Source: Phycisphaerae bacterium (GTDB lineage Bacteria > Planctomycetota > Phycisphaerae > Tepidisphaerales > Tepidisphaeraceae). From it: DNA of 62,638 nucleotides. The notes under the pieces are model-generated. The model was not told where the DNA came from. It saw only the letters and a list, made by a program, of their open reading frames with translations, and did no database searches. Both the position numbers and the translations under genes were made by a program. The DNA lies in the NCBI GenBank assembly GCA_030448225.1, contig JAUJNJ010000028.1, forward strand, positions 1 through 62,638, given 5' to 3'. Each line of letters starts with the position of its first letter. Position 1 is the stretch's first letter. Positions 8,553-19,954 of this stretch are shown here, piece after piece.

Positions 8553-11500
8553 TCACCGCTCGTTCACCGTGATCGGGAACGCGGGGCCGTATTGTACGAC
8601 CGTCTCGTCCTTCACCTTGCCCTCGGCCCGGAGCACGGCCATCTTCGTGCCGACCTGGGCGTCGGGCGTGACGTCCACCCGCAGGACGCCGAGCGACGTG
8701 CCGGCCGACAGCGCGAGCGGGGCCGAACTGAGGCTCCGGCCGACGTTCGCGGGGCCATTGCCCTCGCGGCCGCTCTGGAAGCCCTCGAGCGTGACGACGA
8801 CGTCGCCGTCGAACTTGGCGCGGTCGACGAGGACGGGGATCGTCACCGTCGTCCGGCGGGCGGTGACGATCGGGAACTTCGGCGCCGCCGGTCGCAGCTC
8901 GGCGAGGCGCAGCCGCAGCAGGTCGAGCTGCGGGGCGATCGTGCGGTAGTGCTTGGCGAGCTGGCCCTTCTGCGCGTCGCTCCGCTTGTCGGCCGGCGTG
9001 CGCAGGGCGGCCACCACGTTCGCCGGCAGCAGGGGGGCGTCGTGCGGCGCGGGCGAGGTCGTCGCGTAGAGGCGGAACCGGCCGAGCGCGTAGCCCGCGT
9101 ACTTCGACCGCTGCCCGAGCGTGACCGTCAACACGTCGCCGCCGCTGCCGGCGCCGCCGCCGATGCCGCCGATCGGCGACTTGAGCGCGAACGTCGCCGC
9201 CACGGGCCGGCCGACCAGCGGCTCGATGGCCCACCCGGTGTCGTCGTGGTCGTCGAGCGCGCCGGCGACGCCGAAGTCCTTCTGCTCGAACATCGCCCGG
9301 GCCGACGCGAACGCCACCGGCGCGGCATTCTCGCTAGACTTGGCCGGCGGCGTGCCGGCGTCGGCGTGAGGCTTCTTCTCTTGAGCCGGCGGCGCGGCTT
9401 CATCATTCGCCCTGTGCGTGCCGCCAGGGCGGTTCTGCACCTTGTCCGTCTGCTCGGGGTCGTCGCTCGACTTCCGCGCGGCGACCGATTCCTCATCCGC
9501 TCCGGCCGCCTTCGGCTCGCCGGCCGCTCCCTTCTCCGCGTCGGGCGCCTGGCGTGCGCGGGCGGTGGCGTGAACACTGTGTGTTTCGTTCCGTGCGTGG
9601 GCCGGCTCGTTCGGCGCGGCGGCCGGCTGAGGCACCGACGACGACTCCTCCTCCGCTTTAGTTGCTTCTTCTTTGCTTGCGTCTTTGTCGGGCTTGGCTG
9701 CTATCTTGGCCGGCGCCGTCGCGGATCTCGGTGACCCGGCCGCCGCCTTGCCGGCGGTGTCGGCCGCCTCGGCGGTGTCGGCCACGTGGGTCGCGCCGGT
9801 TAGCGCGATCGTGGCGCGTAGTCCCGTCAACACGAAGTTGCCGTTGGAGCCCGGCCCGGCCCGTTGCCGGGGAGGCGGGCGTCGGGCAGCGCCTCGATCC
9901 GCAGGGCGGTGATCCCCTTGAGGGGCGACGTCGCCGTGAGGGTGTACGTCTCCTTCGGCGGCTGAGGTCCCGACGCGACGACCGACCCGTCCGCCTCGGT
10001 CGATAGCACGGTGCCCGCGGCCGATTCGGCCGTCGCGACCGCCAGCGGCAGCCACGCGCCGCCGGCGAGCCGCGTCGGTCTCCCACGCGGCCTGCGCGGC
10101 GGCGACGTTCAGCGCGCCGGCCTTGATCGCCTTCTCGAGCCGGGCCGCCTCGGCGATCGGTGCGACCACGTCGCGCGCAGGGCGAGGCGGGCGGTCGGCG
10201 GCGATCTCGGGGTCGATCGAGCGGTAGTACTCCGCCACCTTCGCCCGTTGCGCCGGCGTGCGCGCGTCGACCTTCGTCAGGACGATCGCGCGGATCGCGT
10301 CGGGCACCGGCGGGGCGTCGGCGGCCTTGGGGTCGGTGGCGACGGAGAGGCGGAACTTGCCGAGCACGTGCTGCTGGCCGAAGTTCTGCTCCATCGAGAC
10401 TGCCAGCGTCGTCCCGCCGTCGAAGCCCACCGGCGACGCGGTGAAGAAGACGGCGTGGTGGTCGCGCGACATCTGCGGCATGACGGCCCACCCGGTGCCG
10501 GGGTTGCCGTCGATCGCCCGCTCGATGTTGTAATCCTGCTGCGCGAACGTCGCGCGCGGATCCTTCAGCGCCACCGGCTGCGACTTGGTCGGGTCGGCCT
10601 TGCGGGCGGGCGCGAACCTTGAACTCGTTTAGCACGAAATTGCCGTTCGGCGACCGGCCCGGCCCGTTGTTCGGCAGCGCCGGGTCGGCGAAGAGTTCGA
10701 GGCGGATCGCGACGATCTTCTTGACGTCCGTCGTGAACGTCAGGTGGTACGTGTCGGGCGTGGGGACGGCGCGCCGGCGGCGAGGATCGTGCCGTCGGGC
10801 TGCTTGGCGAACGTGCCGCGGTTGGTAGTGCCGAGCGCGCGGCTGTAGCGCGGTCCAGGCGGGGGCGGCGGCGACGGCTCTCCCACTCGACCTGGCGGGC
10901 GCCGATGTCGTTGAACTGGGATGAGCGCCGCGGAGAGCGCGCCGATCTCGTTCGTGAGCGCGTCGATCCGCTCGGGCGGCAGCGGCGATCAGCGCGACGG
11001 CGAACGGGGCGGCGTCGAGGACGGTGACGTACGCCGATGCGACGGTCATGCCCTCGCGCTCCGGCTGGCCGTCGCGCGTGACGTGCGCGCCGCCCGGCGC
11101 GCCCGGCGCGCGGACGCGGATCGGGAACGAGCCGGTCGGCGCGTCGGCCGTCGCCGACAGCGTGACCACGCCGCTCGCGTTCTCGCCCATCGCCCCGCCC
11201 GACGCCGTCACGCCCGCCGGCAGGTCCTCGACGGCGATCTGCACGTCCCCTTGAAGCCGCCGGCGCGGGCGACGTCGACCCAGAGCTTGGCGCTGCCGCC
11301 TCGGTGGAGGCGGACGGCGTCGGGCTGGAATCGCGCGGCGAAGTCCTGCGCGCGCCCGGGCGCGACCGGCGCGGACGCCGGGCGCAGCGTCAGGCGGTAG
11401 GCGAACGTGGGGCCGCCGTTGAACGAGAGGTCGCGGACGGACAGGAGGTACTCGCCGGCGTCGAGCGGGGCGAGATGCGCGCGTCGGCGCCGGCCGCGTC

Positions 11501-12673
11501 GTCGTTGCGGTCGATCGCGTCGCCGTTGGCGGCGTGCAGCGTCAGCAGCGCGTCGATCGGCGACGAGAGCCGCCGGCCGAGCACCTCGGCGTGGACGACG
11601 GTCTTGCGCGCGACGCGGAGGCGGTAGAAGTCCACGTCGCCGGGGCGGCCGATCAGGCCCGTCACGTCCGCCGCCATCGCCACGTCGGCGGCGCGGGCGG
11701 CGTCGTCGTTCGGCTCGGCCTCGATCGTTGGCGGCAGGTCGGTCACCTCGAACGGCAGTTCGTTCGAGTACGCGCCGAGCGGCGACTGCGCCCGCAGCGC
11801 GACCGGGCCGGAGGCGGCGTAGGTGAGGTCCACGCGCCGCTTGTCGGCGCCCTGAAGGTTGTGGCCCAGCAGGCGCAGGTCGACGATCTTCCCCCGCTGG
11901 CCCGCCATCGGCTCGATCCCCGTCAGGTACGGGATCGCACCGACCTCGAGGCGGTAGTTGAAGTTGCCCCCGCCGCGGTAGCGGAGGTCGCGCAGCTCGA
12001 GGGTGTAGTCGCCGTCGGCGGGGACGGGGTAGGCGAGGAAGCTGTCGGGGCCGTCGGCGTCGTTGTTGGCGGCGACCTCCTTGCCCGCGGCGTCGTACAG
12101 GACCACGGCCGGGTCGAGGGCGGACCGCAGGCGGGCGGCGTAGACGTTGACGACGAGCGTCTGGCCCTTCGTCGCGCGGATCCGGAACGCGTCGGCGTCG
12201 CCGCCCGGCTCGATCTTGCCGCCCACCACCGCCGGCCCCTGTACCGCCTGGGGCTGCGCCGGGGCGTGGTTCGGCTCGACTTCGGCGACGGCCGGGTATT
12301 GCTCGACCCTGACCTTCAGCGGCGCCGACACGCCGGTCGGCGCGACGAGCCGGAACTCCCGCTCCCCGGGCACCGCGTCGGCGGCGGCGGTGACGCGCAG
12401 CCGCAGCGAGTCGCCCTTCGCGGCCGGCGGGCCGGCGAGTTCCACCTCCACGCCGCGGCCATCGGGGAGGTCGACGGTGTCGATCGTGGAGAGGTTCGCG
12501 CCGCTGACCGTCACCTCGAGGGTCTGCCCGCGCGACATGGCGACCGGGGAAACGCCGGAGACGACCGGCGCCGGTTGTGCGGCGGCGGACACGGTCGCGA
12601 TGAGCAGCAGCAGTGCGCCCGCCACGCGGAGGATCGGGCGGCGGTCGGGCACGTCGGCGCGTTTCGCGGTCAA
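8553..12673 (-). CDS. Large exported PPC-domain / discoidin-like repeat protein (several frameshifts)
   Basis: Reconstructed over about 1370 codons. Translation probably starts at TTG 12673 (GAGGAA 5 bases upstream), giving a signal peptide (VAGALLLLIATVSAAAQ). An IPT-like domain follows, then two PPC domains (VEPNHAPAQPQ..DADAFRIRA and AEPNDDAARAADVA..DVDFYRLRVARK). Next come repeated beta-rich units with NGPGRSPNGNFVLNEFKV, TFAQQDYNIERAIDGNPGTG and a second near-copy (AMFEQKDFGVAGALDD..DTGWAI). Frames change near 11470, 11253 (a G run), several times at 10780-11010, near 10600, 10070 and 9850. The last third is intact to the stop at 8553. PPC domains are extracellular beta-sandwiches in planctomycete surface proteins. 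It lies between DUF1501 and the small membrane genes. Role unknown; a carbohydrate- or surface-binding function is inferred. Confidence 0.78.
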
Positions 12674-12758
12674 GGCGGTTCCTCGTTCAAAGCTGACGCG
12701 TGTGAAGAGTGGTGCGACCCGGCCTCTCGCGCCTGCGCCGAGTCGATGGAAGAACCCG

Positions 12759-12827
12759 TTTAGCCGCCGCTCGTAGAGCGGCGCGATTCGGCAACTCGAT
12801 AGCGCCGCTCTGCGAGCGGCGGCTAAA
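12759..12827. repeat. Nested inverted repeat with 25-base arms
   Basis: Arms 12759-12783 and 12803-12827 are complementary over 25 bases with one mismatch (a G-T pair in RNA) around a 19-base centre. Each arm also folds alone, as GCCGCTC and GAGCGGC around a 3-base loop. The element sits between the DUF1501 stop and the PPC gene start on the minus strand. It could be a REP-like element or an RNA processing hairpin; no T run follows on either strand. Confidence 0.75.
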
Positions 12828-12954
12828 AGGGGGTCATGTCGTCCGAGAGAACCGGCGCTTCCACGCTCGAAGACCGGAAGCATCCGCACGTCGCAGGCAG
12901 CACGCGGGAGAAGGCCCTTGACTCTTGACCCTTAATCTTCGCCCCCGACCCCGC

Positions 12955-14403
12955 TCACCCGAACAGATCCACCACCGGCTCGGCCTGCACGAGTTCGCGC
13001 GGCTGGTCGAGGTGGTTGTTGACGATCGTGTGCGGGTCGATGCCCATCGCGTGGTAGACCGTCGCCAGCAACTGCACCGGGTGCACCGGGTTCTCCGCGG
13101 GCGAGGAGGCGGTCTTGTCGCTCTTGCCGTAGACCGCGCCGCGGGCGACGGGGCCGCCGGCCATGAGCGCGGTGTAGCAGTAGGGCCAGTGGTCGCGCCC
13201 CTTGGCGCCGTTGGTGTTGCCGCTCGTGCTGACGCCCATCTTCGGGCTGCGGCCGAACTCGCCGATCGCCAGCACGATCGTGTCCTTCAGCAGGCCGCGC
13301 TCGTCGAGGTCGGCGATGAGGGCCGGCAGCGCGCTGTCGAGCTTCGGGCAGTGGAGGTTCTTCAAGGGGCCGAAGTTGTCCGCGTGCGTGTCGAACGCGT
13401 CGACCTGCGGGTTGCCGTTGGCGACGGCCGGCCAGTTCACCTGCACGACGCGCGTGCCCGCCTCGATCAATCGCCGGGCGAGGAGGCAACTCTGCCCGAA
13501 CGTGTGGCGGCCGTAGCGGTCGCGGACGGCGGCCGGTTCCTTCTCAAGGTCGAACGCGTCGCGGGCCTTGCCGCTGAGGACGAGCGACAGCGCCTTCTGC
13601 TGGTACTCGTCCAGCGCGTACTCGCTGACGGCCTTGTCGATCTCCGGCATGGCCGCGTTCACCTTCTCCAGCATGCTCGCGCGGCGCTCCATGCGCGACT
13701 GCGGCACCTCGGCCCGGCGGGCGAGGTCGACGGTGTTGAGCTTCTCGGCCGGGTCCTGGAACAGGTAGTACGGGTCGTGCGCCGCGCCGAGGAAGCCGGC
13801 CGTGCCGCCCTTGCCGATGATGTTCGACTCCTGCAACGGCCGGGGGAGCATCACGAACGGCAGCATCGCGCCGGCCGGCGGCATGAGGCGGGCCACCTGC
13901 GCGCCGATGCACGGGTAGTCCGCCCGGTTCGGCGGCTCGAGCTGGCCCGATGGGCTCACCTTGTCCGGCGTGTAGCCGGTCATCATCTGGTAGATGGCGG
14001 CCGTGTGGTTGAACAGCCCGGCGGGCGTGTAGCTCACCGAGCGGATGAGCGTCGTCTTGTCGACGACCTTCGCGAGGTTCGGCATCACCTCGGTGACGTG
14101 CAGGCCCGGCACATTCGTCTTCAGCGGCGCGAAGTCGCCGCGGACGTTGTCCGGGGCGTCGGGTTTGGGGTCCCAGATGTCGAGGTGACTCGGGCCGCCC
14201 TGGAGGAAGACGAAGATGAAGTTCTTCGCCTTGCCGAACCCCTTGCCGCCGCCGCCCGCGATCGGCGTAACGTTGGCGACGGCCTCGAGGCGCAGCAGGT
14301 TCGCCAGGCTGATGCCGAGCAGCCCGGCCCCGCCGATGCGGAGCATCTCGCGGCGTGAAAAGCCGTCACAGTTGGCGCCGGGGCGTCCGGGGATGGAAAG
14401 CAT
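12955..14403 (-). CDS. DUF1501 domain exported protein
   Basis: An intact 482-residue protein. It opens with a twin-arginine type signal ([18 protein letters not shown]), then shows the sulfatase-like DUF1501 fold: [81 protein letters not shown] and [16 protein letters not shown]. The alkaline-phosphatase-superfamily metal ligands are recognisable in the HxD, EFGR and DHW segments. It is encoded 24 bases after vapD and downstream of the DUF1549/DUF1553 gene, the usual planctomycete partner pair. Its substrate is not established in the family. Length is normal and codon use matches the neighbours. Confidence 0.93.
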   Translation of the reverse strand: MLSIPGRPGANCDGFSRREMLRIGGAGLLGISLANLLRLEAVANVTPIAGGGGKGFGKAKNFIFVFLQGGPSHLDIWDPKPDAPDNVRGDFAPLKTNVPGLHVTEVMPNLAKVVDKTTLIRSVSYTPAGLFNHTAAIYQMMTGYTPDKVSPSGQLEPPNRADYPCIGAQVARLMPPAGAMLPFVMLPRPLQESNIIGKGGTAGFLGAAHDPYYLFQDPAEKLNTVDLARRAEVPQSRMERRASMLEKVNAAMPEIDKAVSEYALDEYQQKALSLVLSGKARDAFDLEKEPAAVRDRYGRHTFGQSCLLARRLIEAGTRVVQVNWPAVANGNPQVDAFDTHADNFGPLKNLHCPKLDSALPALIADLDERGLLKDTIVLAIGEFGRSPKMGVSTSGNTNGAKGRDHWPYCYTALMAGGPVARGAVYGKSDKTASSPAENPVHPVQLLATVYHAMGIDPHTIVNNHLDQPRELVQAEPVVDLFG

Positions 14404-14427
14404 TGTCGTCGTCTCCGCTGGTCCGAG

Positions 14428-14715
14428 TTACACGTTTTGCACGGCGGCCATCAGGTCGTTCATCTCTTCGATGCGCAGCATCCGAATGTCGCGGACGGAT
14501 GTCGCGAACCAAGGCAGCGTCCGCGCTAGATCCTGGGCGGCCAAGACGCACGTGACGGCGTTGATTCGGTCGTCGCCGAAGTAGACGCTTCCCTGCTGCC
14601 AGTGAAACCCGTGACGCGTCAGGACGCGGCGGATCTCGACGTACGCATTGTTGTACGGGTCGCCGTACGCCTTGCGCAGCGAGTCGATGTCCATGTCGAA
14701 CGCGATGGCGTACAC
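14428..14715 (-). CDS. vapD: VapD-family endoribonuclease (Cas2-like fold)
   Basis: A 95-residue protein matching VapD along its length: YAIAFDMDIDSLRKAYG with the strand-1 aspartate, NNAYVEIRRVLTRHGFHWQQGSVYFG, and the C-terminal SVRDIRMLRIEEMNDLM. VapD proteins are Cas2-like ribonucleases acting as toxins or persistence factors. I chose GTG 14715 because AGGGGG lies 9 bases upstream and the family N-terminus begins exactly there. An in-frame ATG at 14799, with GGAG about 9 bases upstream, would add 28 residues (MSLLHLDELAEHREPGAPP and onward) of no known family. It is wedged between the DUF1549/1553 gene and DUF1501, all minus strand. No vapX-like antitoxin gene is visible beside it, and no CRISPR repeats occur. 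Confidence 0.88.
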   Translation of the reverse strand: MYAIAFDMDIDSLRKAYGDPYNNAYVEIRRVLTRHGFHWQQGSVYFGDDRINAVTCVLAAQDLARTLPWFATSVRDIRMLRIEEMNDLMAAVQNV

Positions 14716-14870
14716 GCGCGAGTTCCCCCTGATGTGGCCGATCGGCGGTGCGCCCGGCTCTCGGTGTTCGGCAAGTTCGTCTAGGTGGAGAAGGGACATC
14801 TACAGCATCTCCGATTTAGAGCATCGCCACGGGCAGCGCAACGGCGGCAGCCACGTCCGCGCCTGGTACA

Positions 14871-17401
14871 TCACCGGTTGAACAGAAACGCCGGACTGTT
14901 CAGCAGCGCCCACGCCAGGTCCTGCGCGACCTCCAGCCGTTGCGGGCCTTGGCCGAGGTCGATGTTGGCGGCTTCGGCGTCCGTCGGGGGGCGGTTGAGG
15001 ACGGCGTAGTAGATCGCGTCGACGACCCGGCGGTTGTCCGGCTGGGACTTCACCAACTCGGTGAACGCATTGGTGGCGTCGGAGACGGCGCCGCTGATGA
15101 GCGGGCCGTTCACGAGGTTGAGGGCGTGGGCGAGGCTTAGGTTGCTGCTGCGCTCGCACTCGCAGGCGGTCTCGCGCTTCGGGCGGCCGAAGAGTTTTAA
15201 GAAGTCGCTGCTCTCGGCGTTCATGCCGTCGGCGAGATAGACGCTGCGCATGTCCTCGGGCAGGCCGGGCACGCGCGGCTTCGTGCCGGTGGCTAGCGCG
15301 ACCGCGTCGTACATTTGCTCGGCGGTCAGCCGGCGGGGCAGGGCGTGGCTGAAGTTGATCTTGTCGTCCTCGTTCCACTTGTTCGGCGCGACGCTTGCCT
15401 GGTAGGTGCGCGAGGTGGCGATCGTTCGCATGAGCTTGCGCGTGTCGAAGCCGTTCTTGACGAAGTCGGCGGCGAGCCGCGTCGAGCAGTTCGGGATTGA
15501 CCGGCGGGTTGCTCGCGGATGTCGTCGACCGGGTCGATGATGCCGCGGCCGAAGAAGTAGCTCCAGACGCGGTTGACGTAGCTGCGGGCGAACAGCGGGT
15601 TGTCGCTGCTCGTCATCCACTGGGCGAACGCGTCCTGCCGCACGCGGGCCCCGCTGACGTCCGGCTCCTGCCCGTACGGCACCTTCGGGGCCATCACGAG
15701 GTTCGTCTTGGGGTGCGTGACCTCGCCGCCGTTGTAATTCGTGTAGACGACCTCCTCGCCGGGCCGCCCGCCGGGCTTGAACGCGACGCGGGCGAAGTAG
15801 GCGCCGAACTCGTAGTACTGCTTCTGCGTCCACCGCTCGAACGGGTGGTCGTGGCACTTGTTGCAGTTGAACCGCACGCCGAGGAACGTCTGGCTCACGT
15901 CCTCGGTGATCTTGTTCGTCGTGAGCGCCCTGGCGTCGTCCTTGTCCTTCAGCGTGCGGAAGTAGTTGACAGCCGGGTTCGCGAAGTTGCTGCCCTGCGC
16001 CGTCAGCAACTCGCGTGCGAACGCGTCGTACGGCTTGTTCTGCGCGACCGACTGGCGGATCCACTCGCGGAAGACCCACACGCCGTCGTCGCCGAGCGTC
16101 TTGCTGTTGTTCTGGAGCAGGTCGGCCCACTTGTTCGACCAGTAGGCGACGAAGTCGCGGCTGCCGATGAGCTCATCGACGAGCCGCGTCCGCTTCTCAC
16201 GGCTCGGCCGATTGTCTTCGACGAACGCCTTGGCGCGGGCGGCGGTGGGGATGCCGACGAGGTCGAGGTACGCCCGGCGGAGGAACTCGGCGTCGGTGCA
16301 CTCGCCCGACGGCAGGATCTTCCGCTTGGCGAGCTTCGCGTTGACGTGCCGGTCGATGAAGTTGTGCTCCGGCATCGGCGCGAACGCGAAGCCGGTCCGG
16401 TCGCCCATCACCGAGACGTTGGCGACGCCGTAGTTCCCCTCGTAAGCGCACGAGGATGGCGGTCTTGCCCCGGCGGACGCCGGTGACTTTGTTGTTGTCG
16501 GCGACCTTGGCGACCTCCTCGTTGTTCGAGCTGAGGCGGCCTCGCGCGTCACGTCGCGGGTGGTGCCGTCGGGGTAGCGGGCGATCACCACGAGCCGCTG
16601 CGTGCGGCCGGGCAGGTCGAGGTCGATCTCCTTCGGCAGCACCTCGATCGCGTTCGGCCGGGCGGCGATCGGTTCGGCGTCGGGCTTTACGCCTTCCTTG
16701 ATCCAGCGGTGCAGCACGTCGTAGTGCGACGACGCGGGGTCGAGCACCTTCAGTCCCTCGTGCGGGACGGCGCGCCGGTGGGCTTCAGGAGCATGAGGCT
16801 GCGGCGCTCCGGCCGCACGCGGTCGAACCGGCGGCCCTGGAGGTCGGTCACGAGCACGTTGTAGTCGTACTCGGCGTCGTACCCGCGGAGCGATAGCTTG
16901 AACCCATTCTTGCCTGCCTGCGCCGTGGCAGGTGCCGGCGCTGCACCCGGCCTTGGCCAGCACCGGCTCGACGTCGCGGCCGAAGCTGATCGGCGGGTGC
17001 TCGCGCGCCGATCACCTTCACCGGCAGGCTCGCCGACTTGCCGGCGGCCGAGACGGCAACGGTCGCGTCGCCGGCCGCGGCGGGGGTGACGTAGCGGTCG
17101 GTGCCGATCGTCACGTTGGACGACGAAGCTTCCAGCGTTGCCTCGTCGCTCAGGTCGAATTGCCTGCCGTCCTTCGTGACGCCCCAGATCAGGACCTGCC
17201 GCCCGTCGCGCGCGTGCCGCAGCGTGAGCGACGCGGGCTCGAGCCGGAGCGACTCGATCGCCGGCAGCGGCGGCTTCGCCACCTCGGCGTCGGCCGCGGC
17301 GGGGGCGAGCGCCGTCGCCGCGAGCAGCACGGCCGGCGGTGCGAGCGCACGACAGGGCGAGCCGCGGCCGCGAACGTCCAAAGGATCCGGCGGTTCGGCA
17401 T
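14871..17401 (-). CDS. DUF1549/DUF1553 exported protein with Ig-like and cytochrome-type domains (frameshifted)
   Basis: Reconstructed as about 840 residues from ATG 17401. There is a signal peptide (AVLLAATALAPAAADAEV), a BIG2-like Ig domain (IESLRLEPASLTLRHARDG), a haem-binding-like CSAGTCHGAG motif, then DUF1549 (HNFIDRHVNAKLAKRKILPS, EFLRRAYLDLVGIPT, RFNCNKCHDHPFERWTQKQY) and DUF1553 (NPLFARSYVNRVWSYFFGRG, RTIATSRTYQAS, RRLTAEQMYDAV, NLVNGPLI). Frames change near 17360, at 16900-17000, 16770, 16450-16530 and near 15495; segments between them are clean. The gene heads the block vapD-DUF1501-PPC-cytochrome/WD40. These proteins are surface or periplasmic and thought to act on polymers with DUF1501 partners; activity is unproven. 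Confidence 0.85.
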
Positions 17402-17865
17402 GAGCGTTCGTCTCGAAAGAACGTGCTGGTCGACAAAGACTTGCGGCCGCCCCGCGCTCGGGCCGGCCGGCCGTGCACATCTCGCATCAGGTGATACCGT
17501 CACGATACGAGTTGGGTTGAAACGCGTCAATGAATAAGGGCCGTCGCCGGCGACGCCGAACACGGTGGCGCGGCATCGGATGATTCCCCGCCTGGCGCCG
17601 GGAAGTTCGGTATAGTGGGCAGCGTCCCGCCCGCCGTGCATGCGGTGGGTCGTCGGATGACGGCTGACGATGCCGGCGAGCGGCGGAGGCGCGGCGGGCA
17701 CGATCGGCCGGCGCGCCCGGCGCGGGGCGTCCGAGGCCGGGGCCGCCGCAGGGTTGTTCGTGCCCACCTCAGCATGTCGACAGAAGGGGTTTCCATGACC
17801 TGGTCGCGGCCTCGGCGGATCGTCGGTCCTCTCCCGCGCCACGCGATGCCGACCGATGCGGCGCG
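17402..17865. promoter_or_regulatory. Divergent intergenic region with one -10-like box
   Basis: This spacer separates the minus-strand DUF1549 block from the plus-strand ThuA gene and should hold both promoters. TATAGT at 17611-17616, in the context TTCGGTATAGTGG, is the best plus-strand -10 candidate; no convincing -35 is seen. No other gene was recognised. Confidence 0.4.
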
Positions 17866-19882
17866 GTGACGGAACGCCTCGAGGAGCCGCCGCCTGTTCG
17901 CGGCGTTCGACGTGCTCGTCTTCAGCAAGACCGCCGGATTCCGGCACGAGTCGATCGACGAGGGAATAACCGCCATTCGGGATATGGGGTCGGCGAACAA
18001 CTTCGCCGTCATCGCGACCGAGGACGCAGCGATCATCAGCGACGGTGGGCTGGAGCCGTTCGAGGCCGTCGTCTTCCTCAACACGACCGGCGACTTCCTG
18101 AACGACGAGCAGCAGGCGGCGTTCGAGCGGTACATCGTCGGCGGCGGCGGCTTCGTCGGCGTCCACGCCGCCGACGCCGAGTACGACTGGCCGTGGTACG
18201 GCGAGCTCGTCGGCGCCTACTTCGACGAACACCCCGACGTGCAGGAGGCGGTGATCCGGACCGCCGCCGATCACCCGGCGAACTCCGGGCTGCCCGATCC
18301 CTGGGTCCGCACCGATGAATGGTACAACTATCGCACGAACCCGCGTGAGGCGGGGGTGGACGTCGTGCTCACACTCGACGAGACGTCCTACGACGGCGGG
18401 ACGATGGGCGAGGATCACCCGATCGCGTGGTCTCATCCGCAAGGCGCGGGACGCGCGTTCTACACCGGCCTTGGTCATACGCCCGAGAGTTACCCCGAGC
18501 CGCTGTTCCGCGACCACCTGCTGGGCGGATTCGATACGCCGCCGTCCCGACCGTCGATGTCCGCCCGCCGACGGCCGCCGCGTCGGCCGACCGCAGTCAG
18601 GGGCTGGCCGCTCACGGTGACGTTCTCCAGCCGCGGGAACAGACCCCGGCACGCGCGGTCCTGTCGAATTTGCCTGGTACTTCGACGGCGACGATCTTCC
18701 CGACTCGTTCGAAGCAAATCCCACGTTCACCTACGAGACGCCTGGCACGTACGCCGCGCGACTCGTCGTCACCGATACGGCCGACGTGTCGTCCGAGGCG
18801 ACCGTGCCGATTACGGTCACGCCCGCGCCGACACCAGCGCCGACACCGACTCCGACGCCCACGCCGAACACGCCGCCGGTCACCCTCCCCGACGAGGCCC
18901 GCACGTTCAAGGACACCCTGATCGTCCTTGACGTGCTCGCGAACGACACTGACGACAAGTGGCTCGGCCCAGCCGGCCTCGGCGTCCAGGCGCCGTCGGC
19001 CCACGGCAACGTCGACCGAGACCTCGCGACCGGCAAGTTCGTCTACACGCCGTTCCGTGGCTACACGGGGCTCGACTACTTTACATACACGATTTTCGAC
19101 GCCCAGGGCGTCACGTCGGAACCGACCCGTGTGACGCTCGACGTGATCGAGCCGCCGGTGGAAAACCCCGCTTGTCCGTCGAAGCGGCGGGCCTGCTCCC
19201 CGACGCGTACGTGCGCGGCACGAAGTCGAAGATGCGGGAACGCGTGACGGTCCGGAACCTCACCGACTCGCCGATCAACGAGCCGGTCACGATCGACCTG
19301 TTCGCGTCGGACGACCTCGTCATCAGCGGCCGCGATGCGCGACTCGCCCAGTTGACGCGGACCTTGAGATCAGCGCTGCTGGCGCGCCAGCCGGACGCTG
19401 TCGATCAAGGTCGGCGGCTTTCCCGACGTCTTCGCCGACGGCCGTTATCGCGTGCTCGCGCGGGCCTCCGCCCCGCCGCCGGCGCGAGTGAAACCGCGAG
19501 CGGGCCGGGTACGGTCGGTCTGGAGTCGCCGACGCGGGACCTCGACGGCACGTTCCGGGACACCCCCGAAGGGCCGCAGGCGTTCGGCCGCCGCGGCTCG
19601 GCGAAGATCGTGCTGCGCAACGTGGGGAACACGGCCGCGTCCGGACGCGTGACGGTGACGCTGGAAGCCGTTGCCGCGGCCGCGCCGATCCCGCTCGGCA
19701 CGTTCTCCGCGCGAGTCAGCCTCCGGCCGGAAGCGAGCAAAGTCGTGTTTCGCACGCGGTTCGACATGCCGGCGACGCCGGGGACGTACACGCTGCTGGG
19801 CACGATCGTGGCGTCGGAGGAGGTCGGCGAACTGAACACGTTCAACAACCGCTTCGGCAGCGGCCCGTTCATCATCGACTGA
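17866..19882 (+). CDS. Exported ThuA-like / PKD / Ig-like protein (frameshifted)
   Basis: From GTG 17866 the product reads MTERLE and, after one extra G near 17884, SRRLFAAFDVLVFSKTAGFR. The LExRRLFAA motif typifies N-termini of exported Phycisphaerae-like proteins. A ThuA domain follows (AVVFLNTTGDFLNDEQQAAF, YIVGGGGFVGVHAA, AGRAFYTGLGHTPESY), then a PKD domain with WYFDGDDLPDSFEANPTFTY, a Pro-Thr linker, a VCBS/Ig-like domain (VLANDTDDKW.. NVDRDLATGKFVYTPFRGYT) and a CARDB-like C-terminal domain ending SGPFIID. Further shifts occur near 18540, 18660, 19165, 19375 and 19490. ThuA domains are glutamine-amidotransferase-like and found in sugar-metabolism gene sets. It is probably a secreted or surface protein; function inferred only. 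Confidence 0.75.
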
Positions 19883-19954
19883 ACGCGACGCCGCCGCCGC
19901 CGCCCCCGCCGTGCGGAAGGCTTCGCCCAGTCGCCGGACGTGACGTCGTTCCCG

